A stretch of 64,000 nt of DNA. Source: Helicobacter sp. MIT 05-5294. Lineage in GTDB: Bacteria > Campylobacterota > Campylobacteria > Campylobacterales > Helicobacteraceae. The notes under the pieces were generated by a model that searched no databases, was not told the DNA's origin, and saw nothing but the letters and a program-made list of their open reading frames with translations. Made by a program: the position numbers and the translations under genes. The DNA is taken from positions 41,407-105,406 of the forward strand of contig NZ_JRPA02000008.1 in the NCBI RefSeq assembly GCF_000765675.1. The letters are read 5' to 3'. Every line of letters begins with the position of its first letter. Within the stretch, counting starts at the first letter, position 1. This document shows, in pieces, positions 16,720-26,367 of the stretch.

Positions 16720-18192
16720 CTAGAAGCTGTATTTTACTTCTACCCTTGCTCTTGTGCGAGTTTCATCGTCGTATAGTGCTGGTTGTCCTGCTACATTTCT
16801 AAGACTGTCTGGCTTATCAGTTGTTAGATACGCATAGTAGCCAGAGATTGTAAGCTGTTTGTTGTGTTTCCAGCTAACTTTTGGAGTGATTTCCATGAAG
16901 TCAATTGTATCATTTTTCACACCCCGGATTCCCCAATCAATCTCATTTTCACCCCAAACAAAATCAAGCCCTACTCTTAGTCTGCTATCTACCATAGTAT
17001 AGCCTACTGCTCCATAGAATACACTGATTTCTTGTTCAGTTCCGAAGCCATGCACACCACGATCAAGTAATGCAGAAGAGCTAATGCCTGTTGCGTCATT
17101 TTGCCACCAGATTGCTCCAGCTACAGTATTTGTAAAGAAGTTACCATCATCATTTAGTGTAACTGCTGTGCCATCTTGGAAGTTTGTAACATAACCGAGT
17201 TTAATATCCAATGGGAAATCATACTCTTGAGCGAAGTTTGCACCTACATTAAATATAAACAAATCGTTTGCTTCAGAAATGTCAGCATGTCTTGCTGATG
17301 CTACTCCATGCAATGTAGCCAAAACAGAATCATTATCATTGTTTAATTTAGCAATTGCATATTTGATTCCTGCATTAAATGTTGCGTTGTTCCAGCTAAG
17401 GTCAAGCACACCGAGAGCATCTACTGCATCTTGGATATAGAATCCCCAAAGTTGCGCACCAAAAGTTCCATAATCAGTATCAAAGTTATAGATGCCTGCT
17501 AAAGCATAGAGAGGTTTATCTACAGAACCACCATCATTGCTACCTGAAGTGTAACCTCTAAGTAAAGCAACATCATCAATACTCCAGCTATCAAATGCAC
17601 CTGCTGCAAAGGTTGCATTTTCTAAGTCGCTATTAAGAACTAAGATACCTGTTCCTCTATCATCATCTCCAGCATTTGTTACAGGAGTTGCCAATCTTTG
17701 CTTACCGATAATCACAGTTGTCGCTGTGGAATCTGGAGTAATCACTGCATTAAATGTGCTTACACCAAAGCTTCCGTCTTTACCTGAACCTAGACCTGAA
17801 CCTAGACCACCGACTGGCAATGTCGCTGGTTGGTATCCTGCGCCTCCTGGTTGAATCCAAGGAGTGTAATTAGGATTTGGAATATTTGTTCCATTCCCAT
17901 GATTTACATTTTGTGATTCGTTGTTGTAAAGAATCCCAAAGTTAAATGCTACATTATCAGCCACAGGAGCTTTGAAGTCTGCTACGGCTTTCCAACGGTG
18001 TGTTGCGTTGCTTCCATTAACAGAATTTTTGTTAAATCCGTTATTCTCATATCTATCATCATTATAGCGATAGCGTAGATAACCACTTACATCAATGCCT
18101 TTGATTGCATCTTCAAGAGGTTGAGCAAAAGATGCAGTAGATAATGCACCTAAAGCAACACTTGCTGCTAAACTTAGTTTTAGAAATTTCAT
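16720..18192 (-). CDS. Major outer membrane porin (MOMP family)
   Basis: A 490-residue outer-membrane beta-barrel protein. It has a clear signal peptide (residues 1-23, ending ASFA before QPLEDA), the GIDVSGYLRYRYNDDRYENN start typical of Campylobacter/Helicobacter MOMP porins, many alternating aromatic strands, and a final KYSF with terminal Phe for BAM insertion. It would form the main general diffusion pore. A good AAAGGAGAT ribosome-binding site precedes the ATG. The G12 tract 150 bases upstream may make expression variable. A loop near residues 118-145 is rich in Gly and Pro, a likely surface-exposed variable region. Confidence 0.9.
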   Translation of the reverse strand: MKFLKLSLAASVALGALSTASFAQPLEDAIKGIDVSGYLRYRYNDDRYENNGFNKNSVNGSNATHRWKAVADFKAPVADNVAFNFGILYNNESQNVNHGNGTNIPNPNYTPWIQPGGAGYQPATLPVGGLGSGLGSGKDGSFGVSTFNAVITPDSTATTVIIGKQRLATPVTNAGDDDRGTGILVLNSDLENATFAAGAFDSWSIDDVALLRGYTSGSNDGGSVDKPLYALAGIYNFDTDYGTFGAQLWGFYIQDAVDALGVLDLSWNNATFNAGIKYAIAKLNNDNDSVLATLHGVASARHADISEANDLFIFNVGANFAQEYDFPLDIKLGYVTNFQDGTAVTLNDDGNFFTNTVAGAIWWQNDATGISSSALLDRGVHGFGTEQEISVFYGAVGYTMVDSRLRVGLDFVWGENEIDWGIRGVKNDTIDFMEITPKVSWKHNKQLTISGYYAYLTTDKPDSLRNVAGQPALYDDETRTRARVEVKYSF

Positions 18193-18632
18193 TTTAATCT
18201 CCTTTTTTCGTTAAAATTTCGAAATTACAACTGAATTGCTTAGACTTAAGGGAACTTAAGCCCCCTTAAATCCATCAATCAAGTAAGATCTAGCCTTGGA
18301 ATATTCTAACCTAACAAAGCTAGAATGAGATTTTAGCAAATTGGGGGGGGGGGGTGTCAAGTTATTTTTTAAGAAATTTTTTAGTTTTCTTGCGTTTTTG
18401 GAGTGTTTTGTTTGGGATTTTGGGTAGGATTTAGATTTTTGATTTAAATTTTAATCGCCTTGTTTGTGGTGTTTTGTTGGATTGGTTGGAAAGTTTTTGG
18501 AATGGAGAGATGAGAAATAAAAAAATGTGTAAAAATGAAAAGAAAAGGTGGGGAAAAGGTGGGGAAAATGCAATGGAATCTTTAAGGTGGGATTCTGTAA
18601 TGGTGCAGCGAGGGAATTTCCCAAAGCCAATA
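18193..18632. other. Promoter region of MOMP and spacer to uvrD
   Basis: No gene is supported. The part next to the porin contains a minus-strand TAGAAT (18308-18303), a candidate -10 box, and a 12-base G tract (listed separately). The remainder (18355-18632) is low-complexity T/G-rich and then A/G-rich sequence without a recognisable RNA. Confidence 0.5.
18343..18354. repeat. Homopolymeric G12 tract upstream of the porin gene
   Basis: Twelve consecutive G (C on the coding strand of the porin) lie about 35 bases upstream of the candidate -10 box TAGAAT and 150 bases from the start codon. Tracts of this length are prone to slippage in Helicobacter and Campylobacter; it is the longest G/C run I saw in the window. 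Confidence 0.85.
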
Positions 18633-20804
18633 TTATACTTTAGAAACATAATTGCTAAAGATTTCGCGCACCAAACCGCCAAAATTAATTTTAAGCCGAA
18701 TTTCCTTGCCGCTTTGATTAACTTCTAGCACCCTACCCGCGCCAAAAATCTTGTGCATCACACAATCGCCTTTGTGGAATCCGCCCCCATTGACGCCATT
18801 TTTAGTAGATACAGCAAAGACGCAATCCCCTTGCGCAACGCTTTTGGCGCGGTTAAACCCGCCAATTCGCTGACTTGCCCCGCTTTCAGACAAAAAGATA
18901 GAAGGGCGCAAAAACGCGCGATTCCCCCTATAAAATCTTGAATCCACATAGCTTAGATAAAGCTCTTTTTTCGCCCTTGTAAATGCCACATAAGCCAACC
19001 GCCTTTCTTCTTCTAGGCTACTGTCTTCTCGCACCATAGGGAAAAACCCCTCTTCTAGCCCGATAATAAAGACATATTCAAACTCTAATCCCTTACTAGA
19101 ATGCACACTCATACACGACACGCCCTCTATTCCTTTGCTTTCCTTGCGCATTTCCTCGTCTTCTTGGTCGCTTCTTAGTGCTAGTTCGTTGAGAAATTCC
19201 TCCAATTCACTTAAGGGATTCTGCTTGACAAACTCACGATAAACCCCATAAAATTCTTGTATATTGCTGACGCGGTCAATCTCTTCATTTGTATTTCCTA
19301 ATGCCTCACAAAGCCCGATTTTGCTTTCAAATTCATCTAAGAAATTTAAGCTAGATTCCTGCAAGTCTTTTTGCAGACTTTTTAGAGTTTCAAAAAAATC
19401 TTGCAAAGTCTTGTAAGCCTTTGGGCTGATTGCTTGACGCACTTGGGATTCCAAACTTTGCCCTTGTGCGCCTTTTTGGGATTCTGCATTTGATTCAAAT
19501 AGCCTAAAAATGCTCGTGTTGTGTTGTTGCGCCAAATGGGTTAATTTCTCTATCGTGGTTTTTCCGATTCCGCGTTTAGGCTTATTGATAATGCGCAACA
19601 AAGAAAAATCATCGTCCAAATTTACCAACACACGGAAATAACTCAACACATCTTTAATCTCGCTCCGCTCATAAAACCGAATCGCGCCCACCAAAACATA
19701 AGGAATCTTCTCGCGATTAAACCCCTCTTCTAGTGAGCGTGAAAGCGCATTAAGCCGAAAAAGAATTGCGATTTCTCTAGGAGCTACTCCGCGCCCTAAT
19801 AATTCTTTGATAGTTTTGGCAACCTTGCGCACCTCTTCTTGCTCGTCATTAGAGCGCAAAACCTCTATGGGCTTACCCTTGCCCAAAGTGGTTTTTAGCT
19901 CCTTGCCTAAACGCTCTTTGTTGTTGGCAATGAGTTGATTTGCCGCGTGTAGAATCGCTTGTGTGGAGCGGTAATTGTTTTCTAGTTTAATTGTTTTTGC
20001 GCCTTTAAATTGCTTTGCAAACTGCAAGATGTTTTGAATATTTGCCCCGCGCCAACTATAAATGCTTTGGTCATCATCACCCACAACGCAAAGATTTTGG
20101 TGCGTGGAGCAAAGCTGTTTGAGCAATAAATATTGTAAATGATTCGTATCTTGATACTCATCTACCATAATATATTGGTATTTTTCACTCATTTCCTTTG
20201 CTATTTCTGGGTTTTGTTGCAGAATCTCCAAAGGCAAAAGCAATAAATCATCAAAATCTACCATATTTTTTTGCACCAAAAATTCTTGATAAGCCGCATA
20301 CACTTTGGCAATATGCTTGTAGTTTTCGTTATAGGCATTTTTAAGTGCTTCATTGGGAGAAATTTGGGAATTTTTGTAACGAGAAATCTCACTCATCACT
20401 AATGGAAGCGGCACTAAATCGCCATTGAGCTCTTTAATGATGCGTTTGCTATCCTCGCTATCGGCTAAAATAAAATTGCTTTTGCGTCCGAGTTTGGCGA
20501 TATAAAACTTCAAAAACAATAATCCAAACTTATGAAAAGTGCAAAGCAAAGGTGGATAAGAAGTAATATTTTCTATCATAGAAAGTGCGCGTTTTTGCAT
20601 TTCACTTGCTGCTTTGTTGGTAAAAGTTAGCGTAAGACAATTTTGAGGTGGAATCCCCACTGCGTCAATCAAATAAGCAAGTCGCGTCGTGATTGTTTTT
20701 GTCTTGCCACTTCCAGCACCTGCGAGAATCAAAAGCGCACCATCAATGGTTTTTACCGCTTCAAGTTGTGCGGGGTTAAGTTGTGTCAAAAAAGAATCTT
20801 GCAT
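18633..20804 (-). CDS. UvrD/Rep/PcrA-family ATP-dependent DNA helicase
   Basis: About 723 residues of a superfamily 1A 3'-to-5' helicase. Motifs visible: Q-motif region LTQLNPAQLEAV, Walker A AGAGSGKT, TFTNKAASEM, Walker B VDEYQDTN, GDDDQSIYSWRGA, NYRSTQ, and the late SVHSSKGLEFEYVFIIGLEEG and VAFTRAK motifs. It would unwind DNA in repair or replication restart. The ATG at 20804 is chosen over an upstream TTG (20819) because AAGGG lies 5 bases before it. H. pylori has its uvrD next to flgA and ubiX; here it is separated from them. Confidence 0.92.
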   Translation of the reverse strand: MQDSFLTQLNPAQLEAVKTIDGALLILAGAGSGKTKTITTRLAYLIDAVGIPPQNCLTLTFTNKAASEMQKRALSMIENITSYPPLLCTFHKFGLLFLKFYIAKLGRKSNFILADSEDSKRIIKELNGDLVPLPLVMSEISRYKNSQISPNEALKNAYNENYKHIAKVYAAYQEFLVQKNMVDFDDLLLLPLEILQQNPEIAKEMSEKYQYIMVDEYQDTNHLQYLLLKQLCSTHQNLCVVGDDDQSIYSWRGANIQNILQFAKQFKGAKTIKLENNYRSTQAILHAANQLIANNKERLGKELKTTLGKGKPIEVLRSNDEQEEVRKVAKTIKELLGRGVAPREIAILFRLNALSRSLEEGFNREKIPYVLVGAIRFYERSEIKDVLSYFRVLVNLDDDFSLLRIINKPKRGIGKTTIEKLTHLAQQHNTSIFRLFESNAESQKGAQGQSLESQVRQAISPKAYKTLQDFFETLKSLQKDLQESSLNFLDEFESKIGLCEALGNTNEEIDRVSNIQEFYGVYREFVKQNPLSELEEFLNELALRSDQEDEEMRKESKGIEGVSCMSVHSSKGLEFEYVFIIGLEEGFFPMVREDSSLEEERRLAYVAFTRAKKELYLSYVDSRFYRGNRAFLRPSIFLSESGASQRIGGFNRAKSVAQGDCVFAVSTKNGVNGGGFHKGDCVMHKIFGAGRVLEVNQSGKEIRLKINFGGLVREIFSNYVSKV

Positions 20805-20950
20805 AAAAACCCTTATCAAATCTTATAAAAAGAAATTATACCAATAAAGTAATCTTTTGTTGGCAAATGTCAAATTTTTGCAATTCTTAATCTAAATTGC
20901 TTCAATTTTCGCTAAAATACAAATTTTAATACTTTTAGAGGAAATGCCAA

Positions 20951-21856
20951 ATGTTGCGTGATTTTACTAAACTGCAAACATTAATAGTTGTTGCGCAAGA
21001 AAAAAACTTTTCTAAAGCTTCTGCAAAGCTTGGAATCTCCCAACCAGCAGTAACACAACAAATTAAGTTTATTGAACAATATTTCAAAGTCAAAATCATT
21101 ATCCGTAAGAAAAATGGTGTCCAACTCACCAAAGAGGGCGAGACTTTGTTGCTCATTGCACAAGATATTGAAAAAAACTTGCATAAATACCACCCTCAAA
21201 TTATGCAAATGATTCAGCGCAAGGATTCCATTCGCTTTGCCTGTTCCTATACGATTGGGCATTTTATTTTCCCCAAATGCCTTTCTTCCTTGCAACAAAA
21301 AGTCTATCCCAACATAGAATATTCTATTTCTACTTCATTACAAGCCATCGAAGATTTGAAAAATGGGCTTTGTGAGATTGCACTCACAGAATCTTATATT
21401 CCGGATAAAAGTATCACCTATCGCGAATGGCTAGAAGATGAACTTGTGTTAATTAGCACACAAAATCTACCAAGAATTATTCATAGAGAAGAGCTGTATT
21501 CCTACACTTGGATAGGTTTGGAGATGACCAAGCAAACGATTCCAGAAGTTTATAAATACCTTAAGACAATCAATATTAACAAAGATAATCTAAATGTCAA
21601 AATGCGCTTTGATAGTTTGGATAAAATCAAACAATTTATGCTAGAACACAGAGAATCCAAAACCCAATATATCGCCTTTTTGCCTTATATCCAAGTCAAA
21701 AACGAATTGCAAAATCGCCTGTTTTATAGCACAAAGATTTTGGGCGTGAGACTAAAGCGCAAACTCTACTTAGCACATCTTAAAAAAACAAACGACCCTT
21801 TAATGGATTCAATCATAGAGTATATTATTTTCAACAATAAAATCTCATTGCATTAG
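20951..21856 (+). CDS. LysR-family transcriptional regulator
   Basis: A 301-residue regulator. The N-terminal winged helix-turn-helix (residues 1-60) contains FSKASAKLGISQPAVTQQIKFIEQYF, the LysR signature, and LTKEGETLL follows. The rest is a substrate-binding-like effector domain beginning near residue 90 (RFACSYTIGHFIFPKCL). AGAGGAA precedes the ATG by about 9 bases. It is transcribed away from the helicase gene and stands alone, so its targets are not evident. Confidence 0.9.
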   Translation: MLRDFTKLQTLIVVAQEKNFSKASAKLGISQPAVTQQIKFIEQYFKVKIIIRKKNGVQLTKEGETLLLIAQDIEKNLHKYHPQIMQMIQRKDSIRFACSYTIGHFIFPKCLSSLQQKVYPNIEYSISTSLQAIEDLKNGLCEIALTESYIPDKSITYREWLEDELVLISTQNLPRIIHREELYSYTWIGLEMTKQTIPEVYKYLKTININKDNLNVKMRFDSLDKIKQFMLEHRESKTQYIAFLPYIQVKNELQNRLFYSTKILGVRLKRKLYLAHLKKTNDPLMDSIIEYIIFNNKISLH

Positions 21857-22171
21857 GATTCGCATTTTTGGGTTGCGATGAAGCGGAATCTTGACTTTGG
21901 AAGATTCCGCTTCGTGCGATTCAACAATAGAATTTGCTTTAAAACTTCAAAAATCCTTAAAGTTTTATTTGGTTTTGGCACTCATTCTAATTCATTTAGA
22001 ATCCATAACAAACAAAAAATCGGGGATAAATTTAAAAGTAAGCTAACGCTAGAGATTCTCTAACTTCTTTGTGATAGATTTGAAATGTTTATTTTTGTAA
22101 CAAATTTCTATGTTTTACAAGAATATTCTTCCACACCCATTGGGATAGATATGGAAGAAATCCATTACAAC
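21857..22171. other. Spacer between LysR gene and hcp
   Basis: No gene is supported. GAAGCGGAATCTT (21880-21892) and AAGATTCCGCTTC (21901-21913) form a perfect 13-bp hairpin shortly after the LysR gene. TTCTTCCA (22126-22133) and TGGAAGAA (22152-22159) form a weaker stem downstream of hcp. The rest is AT-rich. Confidence 0.5.
21880..21913 (+). terminator. Strong hairpin after the LysR regulator gene
   Basis: A 13-bp perfect stem with an 8-base loop begins 24 bases after the stop codon. It lacks a following T-run, so intrinsic termination is plausible but not certain. Confidence 0.5.
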
Positions 22172-22687
22172 TTAAGCTTTATTTCCTCGCCAATCATCAC
22201 TTCCGCTTGTTCCAGCGACCGTGTGTTCCCAAATCACTTTTCTGTAATTAAGAGAGACTCTAAAAAGCTCTGTTTTATCGTGATTATTTTGCTCTTGGGC
22301 ATTGGGCATAATCAAAGTAATATCTGTAATGATTGCGTCTTCTAGTTTTGTTGTAAAGAAATGTTCTGCATCTCCATTGGTTGAAGTTCTAAACCAATGA
22401 ATTTCAACATTGGTAAGTCTTTCGCCTTTTGTAAGCGCATTATAAAGCAATGGAACTGCCTTATTAAGAGAACATGTGAAAGTAAAAGGCTTATGAACTC
22501 TTTGTCCTGATGGTTGTCCGCTTTGTTGATCAACAGGAACCGTAACGGTATGAGACACTTCTTGGGCCATAATCTCATCTTCGTGTCCTGTTTGGTAGCG
22601 ATTCCCAATACTTGCTTCTGTGGTTGCTCCACCCGAAATTAAACCCTGTGTTGCACCTTCAATTCTTATATAGGCTGGTTGCGCCAT
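22172..22687 (-). CDS. hcp: T6SS tube protein Hcp (TssD)
   Basis: A 171-residue Hcp. It starts MAQPAYIRIEGATQGLI and contains GHEDEIMAQEVSHTVTVP, the KPFTFTCSLNKAVPLLYNAL segment and an FFTTKLEDAIITDITL strand, all characteristic of Hcp1-type proteins. Hexamers stack into the inner tube and are secreted. AAAGGAG precedes the ATG. It diverges from tssM and is separated from the main T6SS locus by about 12 kb of housekeeping genes. A minus-strand TAGAAT at 22736-22731 is a candidate -10 box. Confidence 0.97.
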   Translation of the reverse strand: MAQPAYIRIEGATQGLISGGATTEASIGNRYQTGHEDEIMAQEVSHTVTVPVDQQSGQPSGQRVHKPFTFTCSLNKAVPLLYNALTKGERLTNVEIHWFRTSTNGDAEHFFTTKLEDAIITDITLIMPNAQEQNNHDKTELFRVSLNYRKVIWEHTVAGTSGSDDWRGNKA

Positions 22688-22730
22688 TGAAACTCCTTTG
22701 TTGAATTTTCATCATTTTGATTAAAACTTT

Positions 22731-22736
22731 ATTCTA
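22731..22736 (-). promoter_or_regulatory. Candidate -10 box of hcp
   Basis: TAGAAT on the minus strand puts a start site near 22724, about 37 bases before the hcp ATG. The surrounding 149-base spacer is very AT-rich and also serves tssM on the other strand. Confidence 0.35.
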
Positions 22737-22836
22737 TCTAATTTTTGTTTTTTTTATTATAAATTTTGTAGAATAATGAAATCCATATTTATTATGCTAT
22801 GAAATTTTAGATTCAATTATTTAGGAAATTTTCATT

Positions 22837-25800
22837 ATGTTTAGAAAAATCATTGCATTTGTCCAATCAAAACAATTCATTATGCTATTGTTGTTTGGGA
22901 TTCTCTTTGTGCTTAGCTTGTTGTTTTGGTTTTGGGGTGCTTTAATCGCCTTTAATGACATCTATATCTTTGGCAGTTCTTATTTGCGATTTGGAATCCT
23001 ACTAATCCTTTGGGGTTGCATTTTTTTATTCTTTTTCTTAAGACCCATTATAGATTTTGTCGCGTCTTTAAAAAGCGAAAAAAGGGCAAAGATGAAATCT
23101 CTAAAAAAGGAAGCGAATGACTTTCTTTTTAGAGCCAAAAGGAACTTTTTTATTTCCTTAAAAGACGCTAAAAGCACTTGGAAAAACGAGATTCAAACAA
23201 AAAACCTACCACTTGTTATTATCATCGGAAACGAAGGGGCGGGGAAAAGCACCCTCATTAATTATTCCAACATTGAATATCCCCTAAGTGATAGTTTGGA
23301 ATCCTACAAAAAACTACACAAATCTACGCGGAATTTCGCCCTCTATGTCTCCAAAAAAGGTGCTTTGCTAGATACAGAGGGAAACTACTTCTCTCAAGAA
23401 GAGTTTTTCAATCCAACAAATAGCGATGAATTGCCAGAAGATGATTTGGATAAAAATAGAGATTTTCTATTAAAAAGAAACATTTGGAAAGATTTTTTAA
23501 ATTTCTTAAACAAAAACTTTTTTTATAGTAAACTTAATGGAATCGTCCTTGTTATAGATTCTTCTTTGTTCTTAAATAGCACGAAAGAATATTCAAAGAA
23601 TCTCATTAGGCATTTGACAAAAAGGGTGAATGATTGCGAAAAATCCCTCAATCTCAAACTGCCAATTTATATCGTATTTTCAAAGCTAGATTTAATGGAG
23701 GGAATGCGGGAATACTTTGATATTTTTAACGAAAACATAGCTAACAAAATATTAGGACTTTCTTTTGGGGATAAATTAGATTTTGAAAAGCTAAATCAAA
23801 GCTTTAAGGAGATTAGCGATTCTTTGCTTTGTCTTTTTATGGAAAACAACAATGGAATCTACACGATTGAAGAAAAGAACAAATCTTATCTTTTTTTAAA
23901 GCAGTTAGACAATCTTTTCGCATTGGCGCGGGATTTTATTTTGGAGTTACAAGAAGAAAATAGTCTAAAGAATAATTCGCATTTAAGAGGAATCTATTTT
24001 GTCAGTGCTTATCAAGAGAATATTCCTAGAAATCTTTTGCTTGATACAATTTGCGATAAATACAACATCAAAAAAGCATTGGCGAAAGTCGCGCCAATTT
24101 ATACAAAAAAGAGTTATTTCGTCAAATCATTGCTCGAAGAGATTATTTTTAAAGATTATTTGTTAAGTAGCACCAAAAATTTCTTAAAAAAATTCTCCTT
24201 TCTCGTCTTGATGATTGCCATTAGCTTAACAACCTATTTAACATCGTATTATTTCTTAAATCAAAGCAATCAAGAAGTTGCCAAAAGCCATAATGTCTTA
24301 AAATCTTTGGAAACGCTTTTGGGGGATTCTACCTATCACCAACTCACAATCCAAGAAAAGGCGAATCTGCTAATCCATCTAAAAAGCCTATTGGGCGAAT
24401 ATCCGGAGCTTTTTGAAGAAGAACGCTTAGCAAGATATTTAACCCTCAAACTCTCTTATGCGGGTTTTAAAGAAGTCAAAGACTTGTATTATAAACTCAA
24501 TGAAGAAGTCTTAAAAAATACCTTGCTAAAGGAAATGGAAGAGTTACTAATCACGGATAAAAACAAAGAAAATCTAGTCAAAACACTTTTTATGTATAAA
24601 TCCCTATTTCAGACAGAATATTTAAACAAAAACCTGCTAAAAATTTGGATTAATGAAAATTGGAATCACTTAGAAAAATACCAAATCACCAAAGAAAACT
24701 TCTTACAAGGGGTTGATGAGCTTGTGAATTTAAACTTCAAAAGCTTTTATGAGAATCAAAAAAGTATTATTACTAGCTCTAGCCGCCTCAAAGAGATGAA
24801 TGAGATTCAAAGGGTTTATGTTTTGTTGAATTTTTTAAAAAGCTATGAACCAAAAGAACAATACTTTATCAAACAAAATCTAGGCTACTCCGCCAATAGC
24901 GTTTTAGTGGATTCTCCAGAGTTAATTTCTATGGACAAAATCTATACAAAAGAAGGAATGATAGGATTTTTAGCGACCTTAAACAAAGAAGTTGATGATG
25001 CGATTTCTATTGAATCTTGGATTATGGAAACCAACAAAGAAAAAAATGGGGACAATAAAAATGCCGTGGTGTTGGGCATTTTAAAACTCTATTTAAACGA
25101 ATATCAAAACCAATGGAATCGTTTGCTTCTCTCCTTAGAACCACAAAAATATAACACCAAAGAGGCGATGCTAAACCAACTAGATATTCTCTCCAAAAAA
25201 GAAAATCCTATCACATCTTTAATCAGCGTTGTAAGCAAAAACACGAACATCAACGATGCGTTTTTATTAAGTGAAGCGTATAAATTAGGCTTAAATGCAG
25301 GAGAAATCAAAACAAGCTTTGCCAATCTCGCAAACGCCTTTGAACCCTATCATAGAATCTCTAAAGAAAATTCCTTAATCACTGCGGGAGCAGCTAGTGT
25401 TGGGCTAAAGTCTAATAGCGATGATATTATGGATATTTTGAGCGCGGACATTGCTAACATTCAAAATCAAATCCAATCCTTTAGCTCTAACAATCTAAGC
25501 ATAGAAGAAAAAATCTCTTACGCGCTTGGCGATACAAAAGAAATCAACGACCCCTTTGTTGTGTTTGATAGCAATATCAAAAAAATTCCTACTGAACTTG
25601 AAGCATATTATAAAAAACTCTCCCGCTATTCGTGGAGATTTATAGAAAAACACGGAATCTCACTTTTTAACACAGCGTGGAAAAATGAAGTCTATACGCC
25701 ATTTATCAACGATATTGCACCCTTTTATCCTTTTAACAACGATAGCACTCATGATTTAAGCCTAGATTCTTTTAAAAGCTTTTTTGGTAAAAATGGAACA

Positions 25801-26364
25801 CTCAATAATTTTTACAAAAAATACTTCAATGGAGTATTGGTTAAAAGAAAAAATATCTACTCTATCAATCCAAAATATAAAGAAAAACTAAATTTTTCAA
25901 ATAGATTTTTGGATTTTATCACACAAGTTGCGAATCTATCCAGCACTATGCTAAGCGCAAATGATAATCTTAGGATAAACTTCATTCTACGCAGCCTTGA
26001 TTTAAGCGCGGATTTTTCTCATATTGAAATCTCCTACCTCAACCATTCAGCATTATACGACCATACGATAAGAACTACCTTGCAAATTGTTGCAGACCAA
26101 TTCACCCCCTCAACTTTATTATCCTTAAAGGCTTATAGCTATGGTGGCACACGAGCTGCGTTAGAGAAAACTTACAAAGGAGAATGGGCTTGGTATAGAT
26201 TCCTTAAATCAAGCAAAAAAATGCCAAATTACAGCATATTCTTTGATAATAGTGGCAAAATGTATTTTGATTATGAAATCATTGATGGAGAACAAGAGAT
26301 TAAAAGACTCATAGAATCGCTAGAGAGCTTTAAAATGATAGAAAATATTACAAGCGGAGAATAA
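22837..26364 (+). CDS. tssM: T6SS inner-membrane protein TssM (IcmF family)
   Basis: A 1175-residue protein. Two N-terminal membrane segments (about residues 15-38 and 44-69) and a third near 455-475 enclose a cytoplasmic GTPase-like domain with an intact Walker A, GNEGAGKST (131-139). The long periplasmic part, ending with a domain containing WAWYRFLKSSK, would contact TssJ. TssM spans the envelope with TssL. An AGGAAA ribosome-binding site precedes the ATG. It is followed after three bases by the FHA gene. Confidence 0.95.
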   Translation: MFRKIIAFVQSKQFIMLLLFGILFVLSLLFWFWGALIAFNDIYIFGSSYLRFGILLILWGCIFLFFFLRPIIDFVASLKSEKRAKMKSLKKEANDFLFRAKRNFFISLKDAKSTWKNEIQTKNLPLVIIIGNEGAGKSTLINYSNIEYPLSDSLESYKKLHKSTRNFALYVSKKGALLDTEGNYFSQEEFFNPTNSDELPEDDLDKNRDFLLKRNIWKDFLNFLNKNFFYSKLNGIVLVIDSSLFLNSTKEYSKNLIRHLTKRVNDCEKSLNLKLPIYIVFSKLDLMEGMREYFDIFNENIANKILGLSFGDKLDFEKLNQSFKEISDSLLCLFMENNNGIYTIEEKNKSYLFLKQLDNLFALARDFILELQEENSLKNNSHLRGIYFVSAYQENIPRNLLLDTICDKYNIKKALAKVAPIYTKKSYFVKSLLEEIIFKDYLLSSTKNFLKKFSFLVLMIAISLTTYLTSYYFLNQSNQEVAKSHNVLKSLETLLGDSTYHQLTIQEKANLLIHLKSLLGEYPELFEEERLARYLTLKLSYAGFKEVKDLYYKLNEEVLKNTLLKEMEELLITDKNKENLVKTLFMYKSLFQTEYLNKNLLKIWINENWNHLEKYQITKENFLQGVDELVNLNFKSFYENQKSIITSSSRLKEMNEIQRVYVLLNFLKSYEPKEQYFIKQNLGYSANSVLVDSPELISMDKIYTKEGMIGFLATLNKEVDDAISIESWIMETNKEKNGDNKNAVVLGILKLYLNEYQNQWNRLLLSLEPQKYNTKEAMLNQLDILSKKENPITSLISVVSKNTNINDAFLLSEAYKLGLNAGEIKTSFANLANAFEPYHRISKENSLITAGAASVGLKSNSDDIMDILSADIANIQNQIQSFSSNNLSIEEKISYALGDTKEINDPFVVFDSNIKKIPTELEAYYKKLSRYSWRFIEKHGISLFNTAWKNEVYTPFINDIAPFYPFNNDSTHDLSLDSFKSFFGKNGTLNNFYKKYFNGVLVKRKNIYSINPKYKEKLNFSNRFLDFITQVANLSSTMLSANDNLRINFILRSLDLSADFSHIEISYLNHSALYDHTIRTTLQIVADQFTPSTLLSLKAYSYGGTRAALEKTYKGEWAWYRFLKSSKKMPNYSIFFDNSGKMYFDYEIIDGEQEIKRLIESLESFKMIENITSGE

Positions 26365-26367
26365 TAA

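Noticed and set aside
20805..20819. Upstream TTG start for the UvrD-family helicase
   Set aside because: The ATG at 20804 has an AAGGG site 5 bases upstream and gives the usual family N-terminus; the TTG lies before that site.
22085..22345. 86-codon plus-strand ORF after the LysR gene
   Set aside because: It overlaps the hcp 3' end on the opposite strand and has no ribosome-binding site or family pattern.
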